From NCBI GenBank assembly GCA_028023455.1, contig JAQFVV010000022.1, positions 7,459,100 through 7,523,099 on the forward strand: DNA of 64,000 nucleotides, written 5' to 3'. Of the stretch, positions 21,925 through 32,062 are shown in pieces. How positions within the stretch are numbered: the first letter of the stretch is position 1; every line of letters starts with the position of its first letter. This DNA comes from Epiperipatus broadwayi. Its lineage: Eukaryota > Onychophora > Udeonychophora > Euonychophora > Peripatidae. Position numbers and translations under genes: made by a program. The notes under the pieces are model-generated. The model did not search any database. It worked only from the letters and a program-made list of their open reading frames with translations, and was not told the DNA's origin.

Positions 21925-22028
21925 TTTTTTTCATGTGTCATAGCATCGGCTGGGAAGCGAACCCGCTAATGCGGGATAACTGCTTGTAAGGCAGTTGTGC
22001 TGACCACTTGACCACCAACGCTTTTTGT
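21925..22028 (-). repeat. SINE-1 copy with best tRNA fold
   Basis: On the - strand: acceptor GCGTTGG with CCGATGC; D-arm region GGTCAAGTGGTCAGC; anticodon stem ACTGC/GCAGT around loop CTTACAA (anticodon TAC, valine); an extra ATCCCGCATTAGCGGG stem; T-loop TTCGCTT; tail TATGACACATG and A-run. The CCA-less, A-tailed structure marks it as a SINE, not a tRNA gene. Confidence 0.8.
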
Positions 22029-22290
22029 GTGCTGATTTTTTTTTTTTGCGATACTTTATTCAGATATAGCTTCTGAAATGATATATAAAAAAAGATAAAT
22101 ATTTTTACAGCAATAGCCATAAAAAGTATATGTAATCTAAAGGAAGTGCTAAAATTATATGCTTCGTGCCTTAAATTATAAATAAAAAGCAATTTATATA
22201 AACATGTTGTGGTTTTTATAAAATATGATATCCTAAACATTTTAAGTTCAAAAAATACTTCTTTTTAGCTTCTTTTGTAATATAGTTGGG

Positions 22291-22485
22291 AGTAAAAACA
22301 TCACAGATGTTAAACTCTCCATACAGTAGTGTCACTCAGTGCAAGCCAAAGTAATCAATGGATGTAAAAAGGTTTAATTACTCTGGTTTGCACTGAGTGG
22401 TGCTACTGTATGGAGAGTTTAGTCTTTGTGTAAAGTGCTTGTGTAAGCATAAAGAATGGTGATCATATGATGTTTAGTAAAAACA
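22291..22485. mobile_element. F1 foldback, short copy c, 10-nt target-site duplication
   Basis: The direct repeat AGTAAAAACA occurs at 22291-22300 and 22476-22485. The 175-bp element between them has F1 ends and arms (CTCCATACAGTAGTG left; CACTGAGTGGTGCTACTGTA right) joined at AAAAAGG. Both ribozyme regions are missing. The clean duplication shows it inserted as this short palindrome. Confidence 0.8.
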
Positions 22486-22489
22486 GCCT

Positions 22490-23290
22490 GGAGGTTACTG
22501 CTTTTTGCGCCTAAATTTTACTGTGGTACCCACAAACAGGATTTTTTTTTTTTTGTCAAACTAGAATTTTTATCTATTGACCAAAGTATAGATGTTTGTA
22601 TTATAAAAATCCGTAAATAACAACTGGTAATGAAATGGTGTTTATTGGGAAAACATTGACATAACCAACCAGCATGACTTGATTAAATACTGAAGCCAGG
22701 AAGGGGAGTGATGTATTTAATAAAGTTTTCAAACAAAATATTTGATTTACCATTTAGAATGCTTATTATTTTCAGAATTTATCTGTACAAGTGCAATATT
22801 TTACATTTTTGTCTAGTAGCTTCTCTAGAATAATTTTGTGATATTAAATGAATATATAGTAATATTTGAATAATATACACCTTATGCCTTAATAATAAAC
22901 TTTCATTGTTTTTAAAATAGTCATATTTTGCTGAAAATGTAAATAAAATTATCGATTTTTATATCTCCAGTTTTGAAAATTTATTTATAAACATCTTTTA
23001 TACATAAATTTATTTTAAAAACAATATTAAATTGTTTAAAGTATAATATTTAGTTTTATATTGATTGAAATTTTTTATCATGAAATAGTAAAAAAAGAAA
23101 ACATTTATCAAGTAATTCTTCCATTAACCAAAGTTTTATTAAATATAAATATTAAGTAAAAATAGCAAAAGAACTATTATTTTTAAATTATTTTTACTTA
23201 ATACTAATCAAAAATTAAACAGTAATTTTTTATTTCGTTTTATTATTTAAAAAAAATGGTGATTCCCCCCCTCCCCCATATATTATCTAT
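22490..23290. other. A+T-rich DNA, nothing recognised
   Basis: No open frames or repeat ends of note. Confidence 0.5.
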
Positions 23291-23477
23291 TTATTTTCAC
23301 AATCTTAAACCACTAAACATCACATAAGGTCACAAGTCAGAAACTAGTCTGGGAATATTGGATGAGTAGGCACTAGATAGGGATTTTATGCACAAGCCGT
23401 CTAGCATCCATTGATTACTCTGATTGGCACAGGGTGGCACTACTGTATGGAGAGTTTTGCCTTGTTATTTTCACAAT
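23291..23477 (+). mobile_element. F1 element, single-arm copy d, 13-nt target-site duplication
   Basis: TTATTTTCACAAT is found at 23291-23303 and again at 23465-23477. Between them is the F1 terminus (TAAACATCACAT) joined directly to the second half of the ribozyme (AGTCAGAAACTAGTCTGG) and the right arm. The ribozyme's CTGATGA half is absent. This is a non-palindromic insertion with perfect duplications. Confidence 0.8.
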
Positions 23478-23756
23478 GTTTAGTAAGCTTTAGTAATAGA
23501 TTAACTAGAATCTTTATGACTTAAAGTAGTAAACTAGTGGATTGGATCTCCAATATTGACACTTTTGCTGCTCAAACTTATGAACTCCTAGTACTGATTA
23601 ACTTAAATGCAAACTTTTTTTCCAAAAAATAACAGTTGACGTTAATATACATTTTTTAAAATTAGTATCAATTATGAAAATCTTTGTTAAAAAAGTTAGT
23701 ATTAAAATTAGAGAATTGATAATATTAATTAAGAAGAGCTATTAAACCAAAATAGA

Positions 23757-23940
23757 AAAAATAAACATGATTTTTACATTAATTAGATGTTACAATCTTT
23801 ATTAAAACAGGCAAAACTATACATATTGCCACTCAATGCAAACCAAGACCAAAATAGAAAAAATAAACATGATTTTTACATTAATTAGATGTTACAATCT
23901 TTATTAAAACAGGCAAAACTATACATATTGCCACTCAATG
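23757..23940. repeat. 102-bp tandem duplication covering the left flank and left end of F1 copy e
   Basis: The stretch with AGATGTTACAATCTTTATTA and the first 40 bases of F1 occurs twice, 102 bases apart (23786 and 23888). Both copies are nearly identical, so the duplication is recent or formed at insertion. Confidence 0.85.
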
Positions 23941-24013
23941 CAAACCAGAGTAATAAGTGGGTGACAAAAGGTTTGTGCATAAAATCACCATCTAATGCCT
24001 ACTCATCCAATAT

Positions 24014-24053
24014 CCCCAGACTAGTTTCTGGCTTGTGGCCTTCATCAGTGAGA
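24014..24053 (-). ncRNA. hammerhead ribozyme, F1 copy e left arm
   Basis: On the - strand: stem I TCTCA with TGGGG (G-U pairs), core CTGATGA (24048-24042), GGC/GCC stem II with CACAA loop, GAA, palindromic stem III ACTAGT, and cleavage C (complement of 24019). All core residues are present. Confidence 0.75.
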
Positions 24054-24359
24054 AGCTTTGGATTTGAGAGCACTACACCTAGATCTTAGGATCGCATGAA
24101 ACCCTCCAGCAGCCACCTTTTATCTCTATTTAACTACAAAACTATGAGTCTTAAACTGAAAACACCATAATGTTTTCAATCCAAGCTCATTAGCTTATAT
24201 AGTAATATAGGTCTAAACTCAGTTCAGTACTATACATTTTGGTGCCTGTGTTTTCAGTTTAAGACTCATGGTTTTGTAGTTAAGTAGAGATAAAATATGG
24301 CTGCTGGAGGGTTGCATTAGATCCTAAGATTTAGGTGCAGTGCTCTCATATCCAAAGCT

Positions 24360-24399
24360 TCTCACTGACGAAAGCCACAAGCCAGAAACTAGTCTGGGG
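24360..24399 (+). ncRNA. hammerhead ribozyme, F1 copy e right arm
   Basis: TCTCA/TGGGG stem I, core CTGACGA (24365-24371; position 7 is free in hammerheads, so C is allowed), GAA 24385-24387, stem III ACTAGT 24388-24393, cleavage C24394. Stem II has one mismatch (AGC against GCC). Confidence 0.7.
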
Positions 24400-24569
24400 A
24401 TATTGGATGAGTAGGCACTAGAGTGGGATTTTGTGCACAAGCCTTCTGGCATTCATTAATTCCTCTGGCTAGCATTGAGTGGCAACATGTATAGAGAGGT
24501 TTGCCTGTTTTAATAACAGTTATAAGCAAGCATAAGAAATAGTGATCGCGTGATGTTATAATCTTCTTA

Positions 24570-25545
24570 GTTACTCCATAACTCAGATGACATTTGAGAA
24601 GCCAAGTAGCAGGTTTTTTTACAACAGGTTCATTCATTTTAATAGGCTGAAATTTTATTTTTATGTGACAGCTGACAATTCAGATATCTTTAGTTCTACA
24701 GTATATTCCTTGAAAACTTGATTTATTAGAAGAGGACAATAAAACTTAAAACTTTTTTTTATAACAAATAATATATTTATTATTTTACAATTCAGAAGTC
24801 GGTCATCAAACATACAATCTAACAGTATATAATGAAGCTGTTGCATCAACTACCTTTTGCTTCAAAGCTTCTAGCAGATAAATTAGTGAGTAATAGGTCA
24901 CACTTTGTTTACAATAGTGTATCCCATATGTCATTATTCTATACCTATGATAAATACTGTTCATGTACATATATGTATATAACTACAATACAAATTGATT
25001 TAAAACCTCATTATATATCAGTTGTAAAATCACATTCTTGCTTGCAAATAATGATAAAATTTAATGTATTTTTTATCGCTATAAAATGTTTATTAATTCC
25101 CTTTCATTATTTCATAGATGAAAGATTCATTTATTAGTCAAACTATCAGTTTCAGAATATAGTTTATTTGTAATTAAGTGAATAATTATAATTGTATTAT
25201 TTAGACAAAGCATTTCATGAATTTTCTTATCCTTGGCAGAATTGCTACGATCAGTAGTTTTATACTTTGAGACTATTCTAATTGAAATTGTAAATTGGGG
25301 GGGGGGGGGTGCATTGCTTTTCCTTAGTTTGTGAATAAAAAATTAAAGAAATGCTTTTATTTACATAATGTTTTAAAAAGTAAAAAAATAAATGTTCTTC
25401 AGATTTTACAAATCAAAACATAGAGCAGAATCAGATTTTCAAAGAATCATTTCAATAAACTTGCAACTAGCATCCACTTTCTTATATTAATGCTAATCTA
25501 TTCATCAGATACAATGGATGGCAGTTACAAGTTTATTTAAATGAT
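24570..25545. other. A+T-rich DNA with a 12-G run at about 25298-25309
   Basis: No gene seen; the open frames here (24661, 24832) have no recognisable domain. The poly-G run is conspicuous but isolated. Confidence 0.5.
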
Positions 25546-25551
25546 TCTTGT

Positions 25552-26215
25552 GATATGATGTACTGTGACTTCAAACTTAAACGAAGTCAGAAAACTCTCA
25601 GCAGCTATGCTCAGAGAAACCTGTTAGCCAATTTACCTTCTCTTTCTTTCCATTCCCCACCATAAGTTTTCCCATAATTTGCTCCATCCAATTTCCACAA
25701 CATAATCTTTGTCAACACCATGACCTTCATATCTAAATCCCCCTTATCTTTTCCCAAACCTAGCATAAAAACCAATAACTCACTTTCTGTATAATCACTT
25801 TGTTCATATTTAATCTTCCATAACTTCATTATTTGTATCCTTTCTGCTTCCAAGCATTTACATTGAAATAACAGATGCCTAATATTTTCTATGCCTTCCT
25901 TACACAACTTGCAGACTAAATCACCCATATTTTTCCATTTACGTGTATATTCCCTTGATGCTAAAGATCCTGTTTGAGCCTTAAACAATAAACTACTTTC
26001 CTTATTATTATAAATTAACTCGCACCCAATGTTCCGTTTATTTCTATATATATTTAAACTCGTTTTACTCTCCATACTAGTTCTCCATCTCTCCAACTCC
26101 CTACTCTTTATTAATCCATCTATTCTTCTATCCCACTCCTTACCACTATAACACTCAACAATCCTCCTAACACAGTCATCCCTCCTTTTGTACAAGTATA
26201 CTGACAAATTCTTTA
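25552..26215 (-). mobile_element. LINE copy C, 3' end only
   Basis: Carries a 198-codon open segment (25611-26207) with the Cys-His motif CKLCKEGIENIRHLLFQCK intact, and the 3' tail at the 25552 side. Abruptly 5'-truncated at about 26215, as usual for target-primed LINE insertion. Confidence 0.85.
25611..26207 (-). pseudogene. LINE C-terminal open frame (copy C)
   Basis: Best-preserved version of the family's C-terminal zinc-binding region. The stop lies close to the 3' end, inside the NRFL segment. No start codon of its own; a fragment of the RT-bearing ORF. Confidence 0.8.
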
Positions 26216-26219
26216 ACCC

Positions 26220-26780
26220 TCTCCAGGGAACTATATGTAAACTAACTGTCTATAAATGCAAGTATAGATGGATAATTTACATATAATTCATTGGGGTTTT
26301 TCAGTACTTCCACATTATTACAACTATATTTGAGCTATCAAAAAGTTAAATTGAAATGATTCATTGGCAATCTTTTATTTTTAAAAATGGATTTTTTTTT
26401 TTTTACTGTTTAGCGCATTTACATATTTATTTATTTTAATTATTGAATTAACAAAATCAGTTTTCAATAAATAATTTGGTTTTAAATTACAAAGAATGTT
26501 ATTAAATACTGCTAAGATCAATGTTGTATATAAATTTTAAATTTTTTGCTAAAATTATATACAAACTCTAAAACAATGTATTGACATTTGGAATACATAT
26601 GTATGCAAAGTTTTAATTAGGGTGAAAATTGAGTTGGAAGATTTTATTCATCTAACCTGAAAAACATTAAGTTAAATAAAAGTTTATAAAAATATGACTG
26701 AGTGAGCTCACATGATTCAATGAAAGTGTGAAATATGACAGCATGAGACTTTAAAAATAGTGGATACTGACATACCAGAA
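26220..26780. other. A+T-rich DNA, nothing recognised
   Basis: No supported feature. Confidence 0.5.
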
Positions 26781-26882
26781 AATAGTAAAGAAACCAAGTC
26801 ATACTTCATGTGATTTAATTAGCTTGCATTTACAAATGTAATATAATGAGTGCGTAATATCTGTATTTAGAATTATCTCTAT

Positions 26883-26922
26883 CCCCAAACTGGTTTCAAG
26901 CTAATGGCTCTTATCAGTGAGC
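26883..26922 (-). ncRNA. hammerhead ribozyme, F2 left arm (G8 to A)
   Basis: On the - strand: GCTCA/TGGGG partly paired, core CTGATAA (G8 changed to A), stem II GAGC/GCTT with loop CATTA, GAA, stem III ACCAGT, residue 17 = U, then TGGGG. Probably inactive because G8 is catalytic. Confidence 0.65.
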
Positions 26923-27368
26923 CACTAAGACATTCAAACACTAGATCCAAAATACGAAATCCAGTCCAGCATTTGTTAAATACTTAACTATTAAACAGAA
27001 AATCTGAAACTGGTTTGGGGATGGGAATAATTCTAGATAGAGGTTATTGAAAAAACTTGTTTAGAGCTATTAGCATGCTCGTTATATTCCATTTGTAAAT
27101 ACAAGCTAATTAAGTCACATGAAGTATGACTTGGTTTCCTTACTATTATAGTTTGGCTTTTAAGGTTTTAGTGATGTTATATTGCTAAGGTTATTAATAT
27201 ATGGTGTATCTGAATTTTAGTTCAGTCCTATATGACTATTTAACTTAGATAGCTGGATTTGAAGACATATAGATGTCTGAAAATTTCAGATTTTTTACTT
27301 AATAGTTAAGTATTCAATAAATGCTGGGTTGGAGTTTGTATTTGGAATCTAGTGTGAATGGCCTAGCC

Positions 27369-27407
27369 TCTCACTGATGAGAGCGATTAGCTCGAAACTG
27401 TTTAGGA
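27369..27407 (+). ncRNA. hammerhead ribozyme, F2 right arm
   Basis: Core CTGATGA (27374-27380), perfect 4-bp stem II GAGC/GCTC with loop GATTA, GAA (27394-27396) and stem III start ACTG. Stem I is only partly paired (CTCTCA against AGGAAT). The core itself is textbook. Confidence 0.7.
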
Positions 27408-27589
27408 ATAGGGATAATTCTAGATAGAGATTTTAAATGCTTTCTGTTGAGGCATTTATCAAAAAAGCTTATTTAGAGCTCTTAGCATGCTTGTTATATT
27501 ATACCAGAAAATATAATATATATATATATATGTAAAATTTATATTTTTGTATATAATTTACAAATTTTAATATTTTTATCTTTTGTTTG

Positions 27590-28060
27590 CAATGCTTCCA
27601 CTGTATTTCATTATGAGCTAAGTAGATAGAATTCCAATTCTCTGATTCATATATATTTCAATTTATCTAAATATACCAAACTTCCTGCACCCACAACAAT
27701 GACATAATCCCTCCTTAGTTAAATATTTTAATAATTATTACTAATCACCAGATTAGAAATTATTTTTAGCCCAGATATACATTTTAAACCGAATATTATT
27801 ATATCTGTTATGATTAAATAATTACATGGAATAATTAATTCATCTCTCTTCCATATTTTTGTATGTGTAATATCTTATTTATTTTCTATCTCATCACATG
27901 TATTTTGATCAAACAAAGACTTCTGAAAAAGATAATGATTCACAAGTTGCATTTTGTGCTGAATCAGCATTCTTCAGTAGGCCTAGATTTCTTCCTCTCA
28001 CATCATTATTATTCTAGCTCAGTATATCAATACTAAGTTTATAAATTATGCTTGTACTCA
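27590..28060 (-). mobile_element. F4-type hammerhead repeat, degraded - strand part
   Basis: The - strand reads CTGAAGAATGCTGATTCAGC followed by ACAAAATGC near 27970-27930, matching the F4 ribozyme (CTGANGA, TGCTGATTCAGCA stem II, AAAA). The block ATACCAAACTTCCTGCACCC recurs in altered form at about 28565, showing repeated units in this cluster. Confidence 0.5.
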
Positions 28061-28064
28061 AATA

Positions 28065-28520
28065 TTATAGATTCAGCCAGTATCCTGCCTATCCCTCTTC
28101 TGTGTATTTAAATGGATAAGATAAGATCCTATACATGAGGAGTCAAAGTGACTTAAAGTCAACATGGTCATGACAATAATATTGGTATCAACAAGGGATT
28201 TGGACAATCCATCATCAGATTTTCAATGGTATGGATGGCTGAAGAGTTGTAGGGTAGAGTGGATTGAAGCCTGTCCATTAAAGTTTGAAAATGTGATATC
28301 TTAATATAAACCAAGCATTGATTATATGTATATGTGGAAGGTGATGATCTGGATTAACTGATGAGTGCTAGTTCAGCATGAAATATCACTATTGAGATCA
28401 TTTATCTTTTTCACATGTGTGTGGTCATGGGTATCAGTTGTATGAAATAGAGTGGATATCTGAAAGGAACTTGAAAGTGTGTTCAAATCCCCTATATTTA
28501 CATCTAAACTCCAAGAACAT
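28065..28520 (+). mobile_element. F4 hammerhead repeat, + strand unit
   Basis: Inverted homologue of 32690-33200: both have CTGTGTATTTAAATGGA, GTGACTTAAAGTCA, the ribozyme, and a TTCAAATCCC/TTGAACTC end resembling a tRNA box B. About 450 nt. Confidence 0.65.
28352..28395 (+). ncRNA. hammerhead ribozyme, F4
   Basis: Core CTGATGA (28358-28364), 5-bp stem II GTGCT/AGCAT with loop AGTTC, GAA (28380-28382), short palindromic stem III ATAT (28383-28386) and cleavage C28387. Flanking pairing for stem I is weak in this copy. The third copy (28636-28680) suggests the longer palindrome ATGCAT. Confidence 0.65.
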
Positions 28521-28920
28521 ACTTGTATTCAAGCAATACTAAATTAAAACCATTTAATCTAAAGATGCCAAACTTTCTGTAGTTATAATTATGACATTAT
28601 CTTCATTTAAATGTCTTAATGATTATTACTAATCATTTTTTACATGCTAGTTCAGCATAAAATGCATATTTGGGGTCATTTTTCTTTTTTAAATGTTTTT
28701 ATTCATGGGATTAAAGTATAAAAGTTTTAAATATATTTACAATATGACACATGCAAAAAAAATAGAGTTGAAACAATTGTTTTAAGTATTTTTCTGAAGG
28801 TTTGTGGTGATAGTATATTAGAAGTAATAATATGTTGTTTGTATTTGAAAAGTTTAAATAAAGTTAAGAATTTTCTAGACATTCAACACTTAATGATAGA
28901 AATAGTCCAAAATATCAAAT
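28520..28920 (+). repeat. further F4 fragment and a tail related to the SINE foldback at 29.9 kb
   Basis: ATGCTAGTTCAGCATAAAAT (28653 region) is an F4 ribozyme remnant. 28795-28915 (TTTCTGAAGGTTTGTGGTGA, GATAGAAATAGTCC) repeats the outer ends of the 29896-30425 palindrome. Confidence 0.45.
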
Positions 28921-29274
28921 TGTTTCAAGTGGTTGTATTTAATAATAGAGTCTAAAGTATATACTTGAGTTTTAAATAATATGATAATTTCTAGTTTAAT
29001 AAACCATGATTAATAATCATTAAGTTATTTATCTGGAGAGGGTGATGTCATAGTTGTAAGTGCAACAAGTTTAGGACCTTTAGATTAAATTGAAATTATT
29101 TAATATTGAGCAAGAATAATGAAGGCAGATTTGAATCCATCATTTTCTTTTTTCATGTGATTTACTTATACGTAATAAGATGGAAAGTTCATTTTTCTTA
29201 TATTTGTTTTTTTTTTTTTTTTACATCCTGGAATTAGCTTTATACAATGTTTTTTTATTGGTTTTCTTAATAAA

Positions 29275-29390
29275 CAAGCGTTGTTAGCCGAGAGGTCATC
29301 ACAGCCGCCGTGCAAGCAAGTAGTTGGTTGCAGACGGCTGGGGGTTCGCCTCCCGGCCGATGCTATGACATACGGAAAAAAAAAAAAAAA
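29275..29390 (+). repeat. SINE-1 copy with A tail
   Basis: Box A TTAGCCGAGAGG, box B GGTTCGCCTCC, acceptor halves GCGTTGT and CCGATGC, tail TATGACATA and an A-run of about 16. Member of the subfamily with the extended anticodon arm (CAGCCG/CGGCTG). Confidence 0.8.
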
Positions 29391-29399
29391 ATTTCAATT

Positions 29400-29890
29400 A
29401 TTGACAACGTATAGTTTTAATATATTTTTCTGCACGAATAGTTTACATATATAAATTTACAGCAAAATCTAATATTTTTTATCTTGTGTCTTTATTTTTT
29501 GATTAACCAAATATTTAAAAATTCTAATTTTAAAAATTCAGTTTTGAATTTAAATTCATATATACTCATGCACATCAATGTCATCCATTACATTAGTTTA
29601 TTAATTTTTATTCTTACAGTACAGTATTTATTTTTTATTAAATAAAAAAAGGAAAGCTTGAAATCAAAGTTATTGCTCAAATTTTTTGAGATTTTTAAAT
29701 TCCTGATAACGATAATCATCAAGTGTTGTAAATCAAACTTTGAAGTGAGATATAAAATTTGCATAATATTTGCATAATACCAATGTCATTCAAATATTTT
29801 TTTCCAGTAAGTATTGCCTTAAAAGTTTCTTAAGATATACAAAAGCTTACTGTTTTTCTGAAGGTTTGTGATGATGGTGTTTTAGTTGTA
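29400..29890. other. A+T-rich DNA, nothing recognised
   Basis: No supported feature. Confidence 0.5.
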
Positions 29891-29895
29891 TATAT

Positions 29896-30425
29896 ATATT
29901 GGACTATTTCCATCATCTAATATGAGTAATGAATATCTTTAGAAAAAATTAACTTTATTTAAATATTCCAAATACATTCAACTGTTAGTAATAGCACATC
30001 AAACAGGTTAGTATATGAACAATGTTTGAGAGGTATTATTCTCTCCTCTTCTTCAGGTGTTGCTGGCATGACCAGTGACAATACTAGCATGGGATTTGAA
30101 CTTGGACCTTTAGATTCTTTGTGTATTGAATTTTAAGGTAATTCTCTGCTTTTGGCATGTTGGATCAGTTGGTTAGAGCATTACCTTAAAATTCAATACT
30201 CAAAGAATCTAAGGATCCAGGTTCGAATTCCATGCCAGTACTGTCACTTGTCAGGCCAGCAACACCTGAAGAAGAGGGGAGACTAATACATCTTGAAACA
30301 TTGTGTATATACTAACCTGTGTGCTATTACTAACAGTTGAATGTATTTGGAATATTTAAATAAAGTTAAATTTTTCTAAAGACTTTCAATACATATATTA
30401 GATTATGGAAATAGTCCAATATATA
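29896..30425. repeat. foldback SINE: tRNA-like head and hammerhead-like tail, inverted dimer
   Basis: Arms of about 240 bp (29896-30141 and 30180-30425). The right arm holds a tRNA-like head (about 30157-30243: GTTGGATCAGTTGGTTAGAG box A, GGTTCGAATTCC box B, end pairing GGCATG/CATGCC). It continues with ACACCTGAAGAAGAGG, then ATCTTGAAACATTGTG. That tail has CTGAAGA, a hairpin and GAAAC, similar to the 11.6-kb hairpin and to schistosome Sm-alpha-type SINE hammerheads. The core is not clean, so the ribozyme call is tentative. Confidence 0.6.
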
Positions 30426-30989
30426 AATACAACAAAATCTTACCATTTGTAAGAAGATTGTTATAAATATAGTGCAAAAAAAGATCAATAAATATTTAAT
30501 TTTAAAAGTACAGCAAGTAATATGTTTTAAATTTTTTATTTATTATTAAAATTATATACCAATACACACATATTTTGTGATTAAGAGGTATGGAATAATT
30601 TGAATTATCAAAAAAGAATTATATTTTATGTGTATTTTAATGAATAATATTATTTAAGTTTTTTTATGCAAAAAAATTTAATGGTTTTCCACTATTTATT
30701 ATTTGACACAAAGATCACTTCATCCATAGTATTTAATTTCAAGGTTCTTGCAAATTATGTTGAATCCGTGGGTAAATTACAAATACAATACTGTATATTG
30801 AATGGATAATATATATAACTTTAAAAACGTGTAAATTTTTAAATGTTATTGTTGCATTTATTGCGTGATTATGGTAAACACAAACTCATGTAAATATATT
30901 TATTAATATAACAAATATACAAGTGTATTTTTACAATATATACAACTGTCATACCTTCACCTAATATTGTTGGCTTGATATAGTACTTA

Positions 30990-31370
30990 GTTGCTATGCA
31001 ACTATTACTGTAAAACATTTCTGGTACCCTTCTAGGCTTACTACCATTTCCATCTGTACCATGACAGCTTGCCTCATGTCTGATTAAGGTTGTAGCAGCT
31101 TACAGTTCTAATGTGAACTTGTGCCACTGTGGTCTGACAGTAAATTGTTGTTGTCATCCTTTACCTCCAACTTGACTGATTATTTATAGACAGATCCCTT
31201 TCCATAATGAAAATAATCAGATTCACTAAACATCATCACCCATTGGTCTGTTATTATTATTGAATATATGTTATCTTTTCTTATATCTATTGGTCTGTGG
31301 AGACAAATGTTTGATCTTATCAAGACAAAATGAAATCCAGACTACTAATTTGGTGAAATTGAGATATAAT
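30990..31370. repeat. F7 unclassified interspersed repeat, copy 2
   Basis: Shares CATGACAGCTTGCCTCATGT, GTGAACTTGTGCCACTGTGG and TTGATCTTATCAAGACAAAA blocks with 8165-8680. No open frame conserved between the two. Confidence 0.4.
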
Positions 31371-31547
31371 AGTTATGTATAAGTAACATGCTTTAACATA
31401 TATATATATATGAAAAACAAAAAACAAGTTAAAAACTTGCTAACGCTTGTATTTATGTCAACAGATGGCGTTCTACCAAAAACACCGTCAAGCATATGTT
31501 TCCATAAACGTCAGAGCATGCATTCACTATCTCTAACTTTAATTCCA

Positions 31548-31591
31548 CTTTCAGATCATGATTTCAAGCTATTTGCTATCATCAGTGAAAG
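31548..31591 (-). ncRNA. hammerhead ribozyme F3-1, all elements intact
   Basis: On the - strand: stem I CTTTCA (31591-31586) with TGAAAG (31553-31548), six perfect pairs; core CTGATGA (31585-31579); stem II TAGC/GCTT with loop AAATA; GAA (31565-31563); 8-nt palindromic stem III strand ATCATGAT (31562-31555); cleavage C (complement of 31554). Open at stem I, so type I; stem III implies a dimeric active form. Confidence 0.88.
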
Positions 31592-32018
31592 ACAGGAATT
31601 TTAGAAACTAGATCTAAACACAAACTCTGAGCGTTTATGAAACAGTTTCTATCCAGCTTGCAAGCGTGAATCTTTTAGACACATAATGTCTTCAAACTCA
31701 GCATAGCAAGCCAGATAGCTACATGGGTCTGATCTCAGTTCAGCATCACCACATAGTAGAAGCCTCTGCAATCTATATCATTGCTAGAAAGACCTCAAAG
31801 GTACATTTATGAAAAACAAAAAACAAGTTAAAAACTTGCTAACGCTTGTATTTATGTCAACAGATAGTGTTCTACCAAAAACACCGTCAAGCTATCTGGC
31901 TTGCTATGCTGAGTTTGAAGACATTACATGTCTAAAAGATTCACGCTTGCAAGCTGAATAGAAACTGTTTCATAAACGCTCAGAGTTTGTGTTTAGATCT
32001 AGTTTCTAAAATTCCTGT

Positions 32019-32062
32019 CTTTCACTGATGATAGCAAATAGTTTGAAATCATGATCTGAAAG
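32019..32062 (+). ncRNA. hammerhead ribozyme F3-2
   Basis: Stem I CTTTCA 32019-32024 / TGAAAG 32057-32062, core 32025-32031, stem II TAGC / GTTT (one G-U more than the other copies), GAA 32045-32047, palindrome ATCATGAT 32048-32055, cleavage C32056. Confidence 0.85.

Larger units (their letters stand above)
23888..24565. mobile_element. F1 hammerhead foldback, longest copy e, both arms with ribozymes
   Basis: Flanked by GATGTTACAATCTT (23888-23901) and GATGTTATAATCTT (24552-24565), a 14-nt duplication with one mismatch. The 650-bp interior has inverted arms meeting near 24190-24240. It includes the internal CTGAACTGAGTTTAGACC domain (- strand, about 24194-24211) that also occurs in families F2 and F3. 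Ribozymes lie on the - strand at 24014-24053 and on the + strand at 24360-24399. Confidence 0.8.
26780..27525. mobile_element. F2 hammerhead foldback element
   Basis: The left arm (about 26780-27005, - orientation) and right arm (27005-27520, + orientation) share AAGTCACATGAAGTATGACT, GAGCTATTAGCATGCTCGTT and the ribozyme region. The + part holds about 1.4 units. The ribozyme junctions near 27015 and 27403 are about 387 nt apart, close to the 373 nt of the other F2 array. This copy is head-to-head plus tandem, followed by a TA tract at 27515-27531. Confidence 0.75.

Noticed and set aside
21925-22028. Genuine tRNA-Val gene
   Set aside because: A-tailed, TATGACAC tail after the acceptor, and four dispersed copies with decayed boxes mark it as a SINE.
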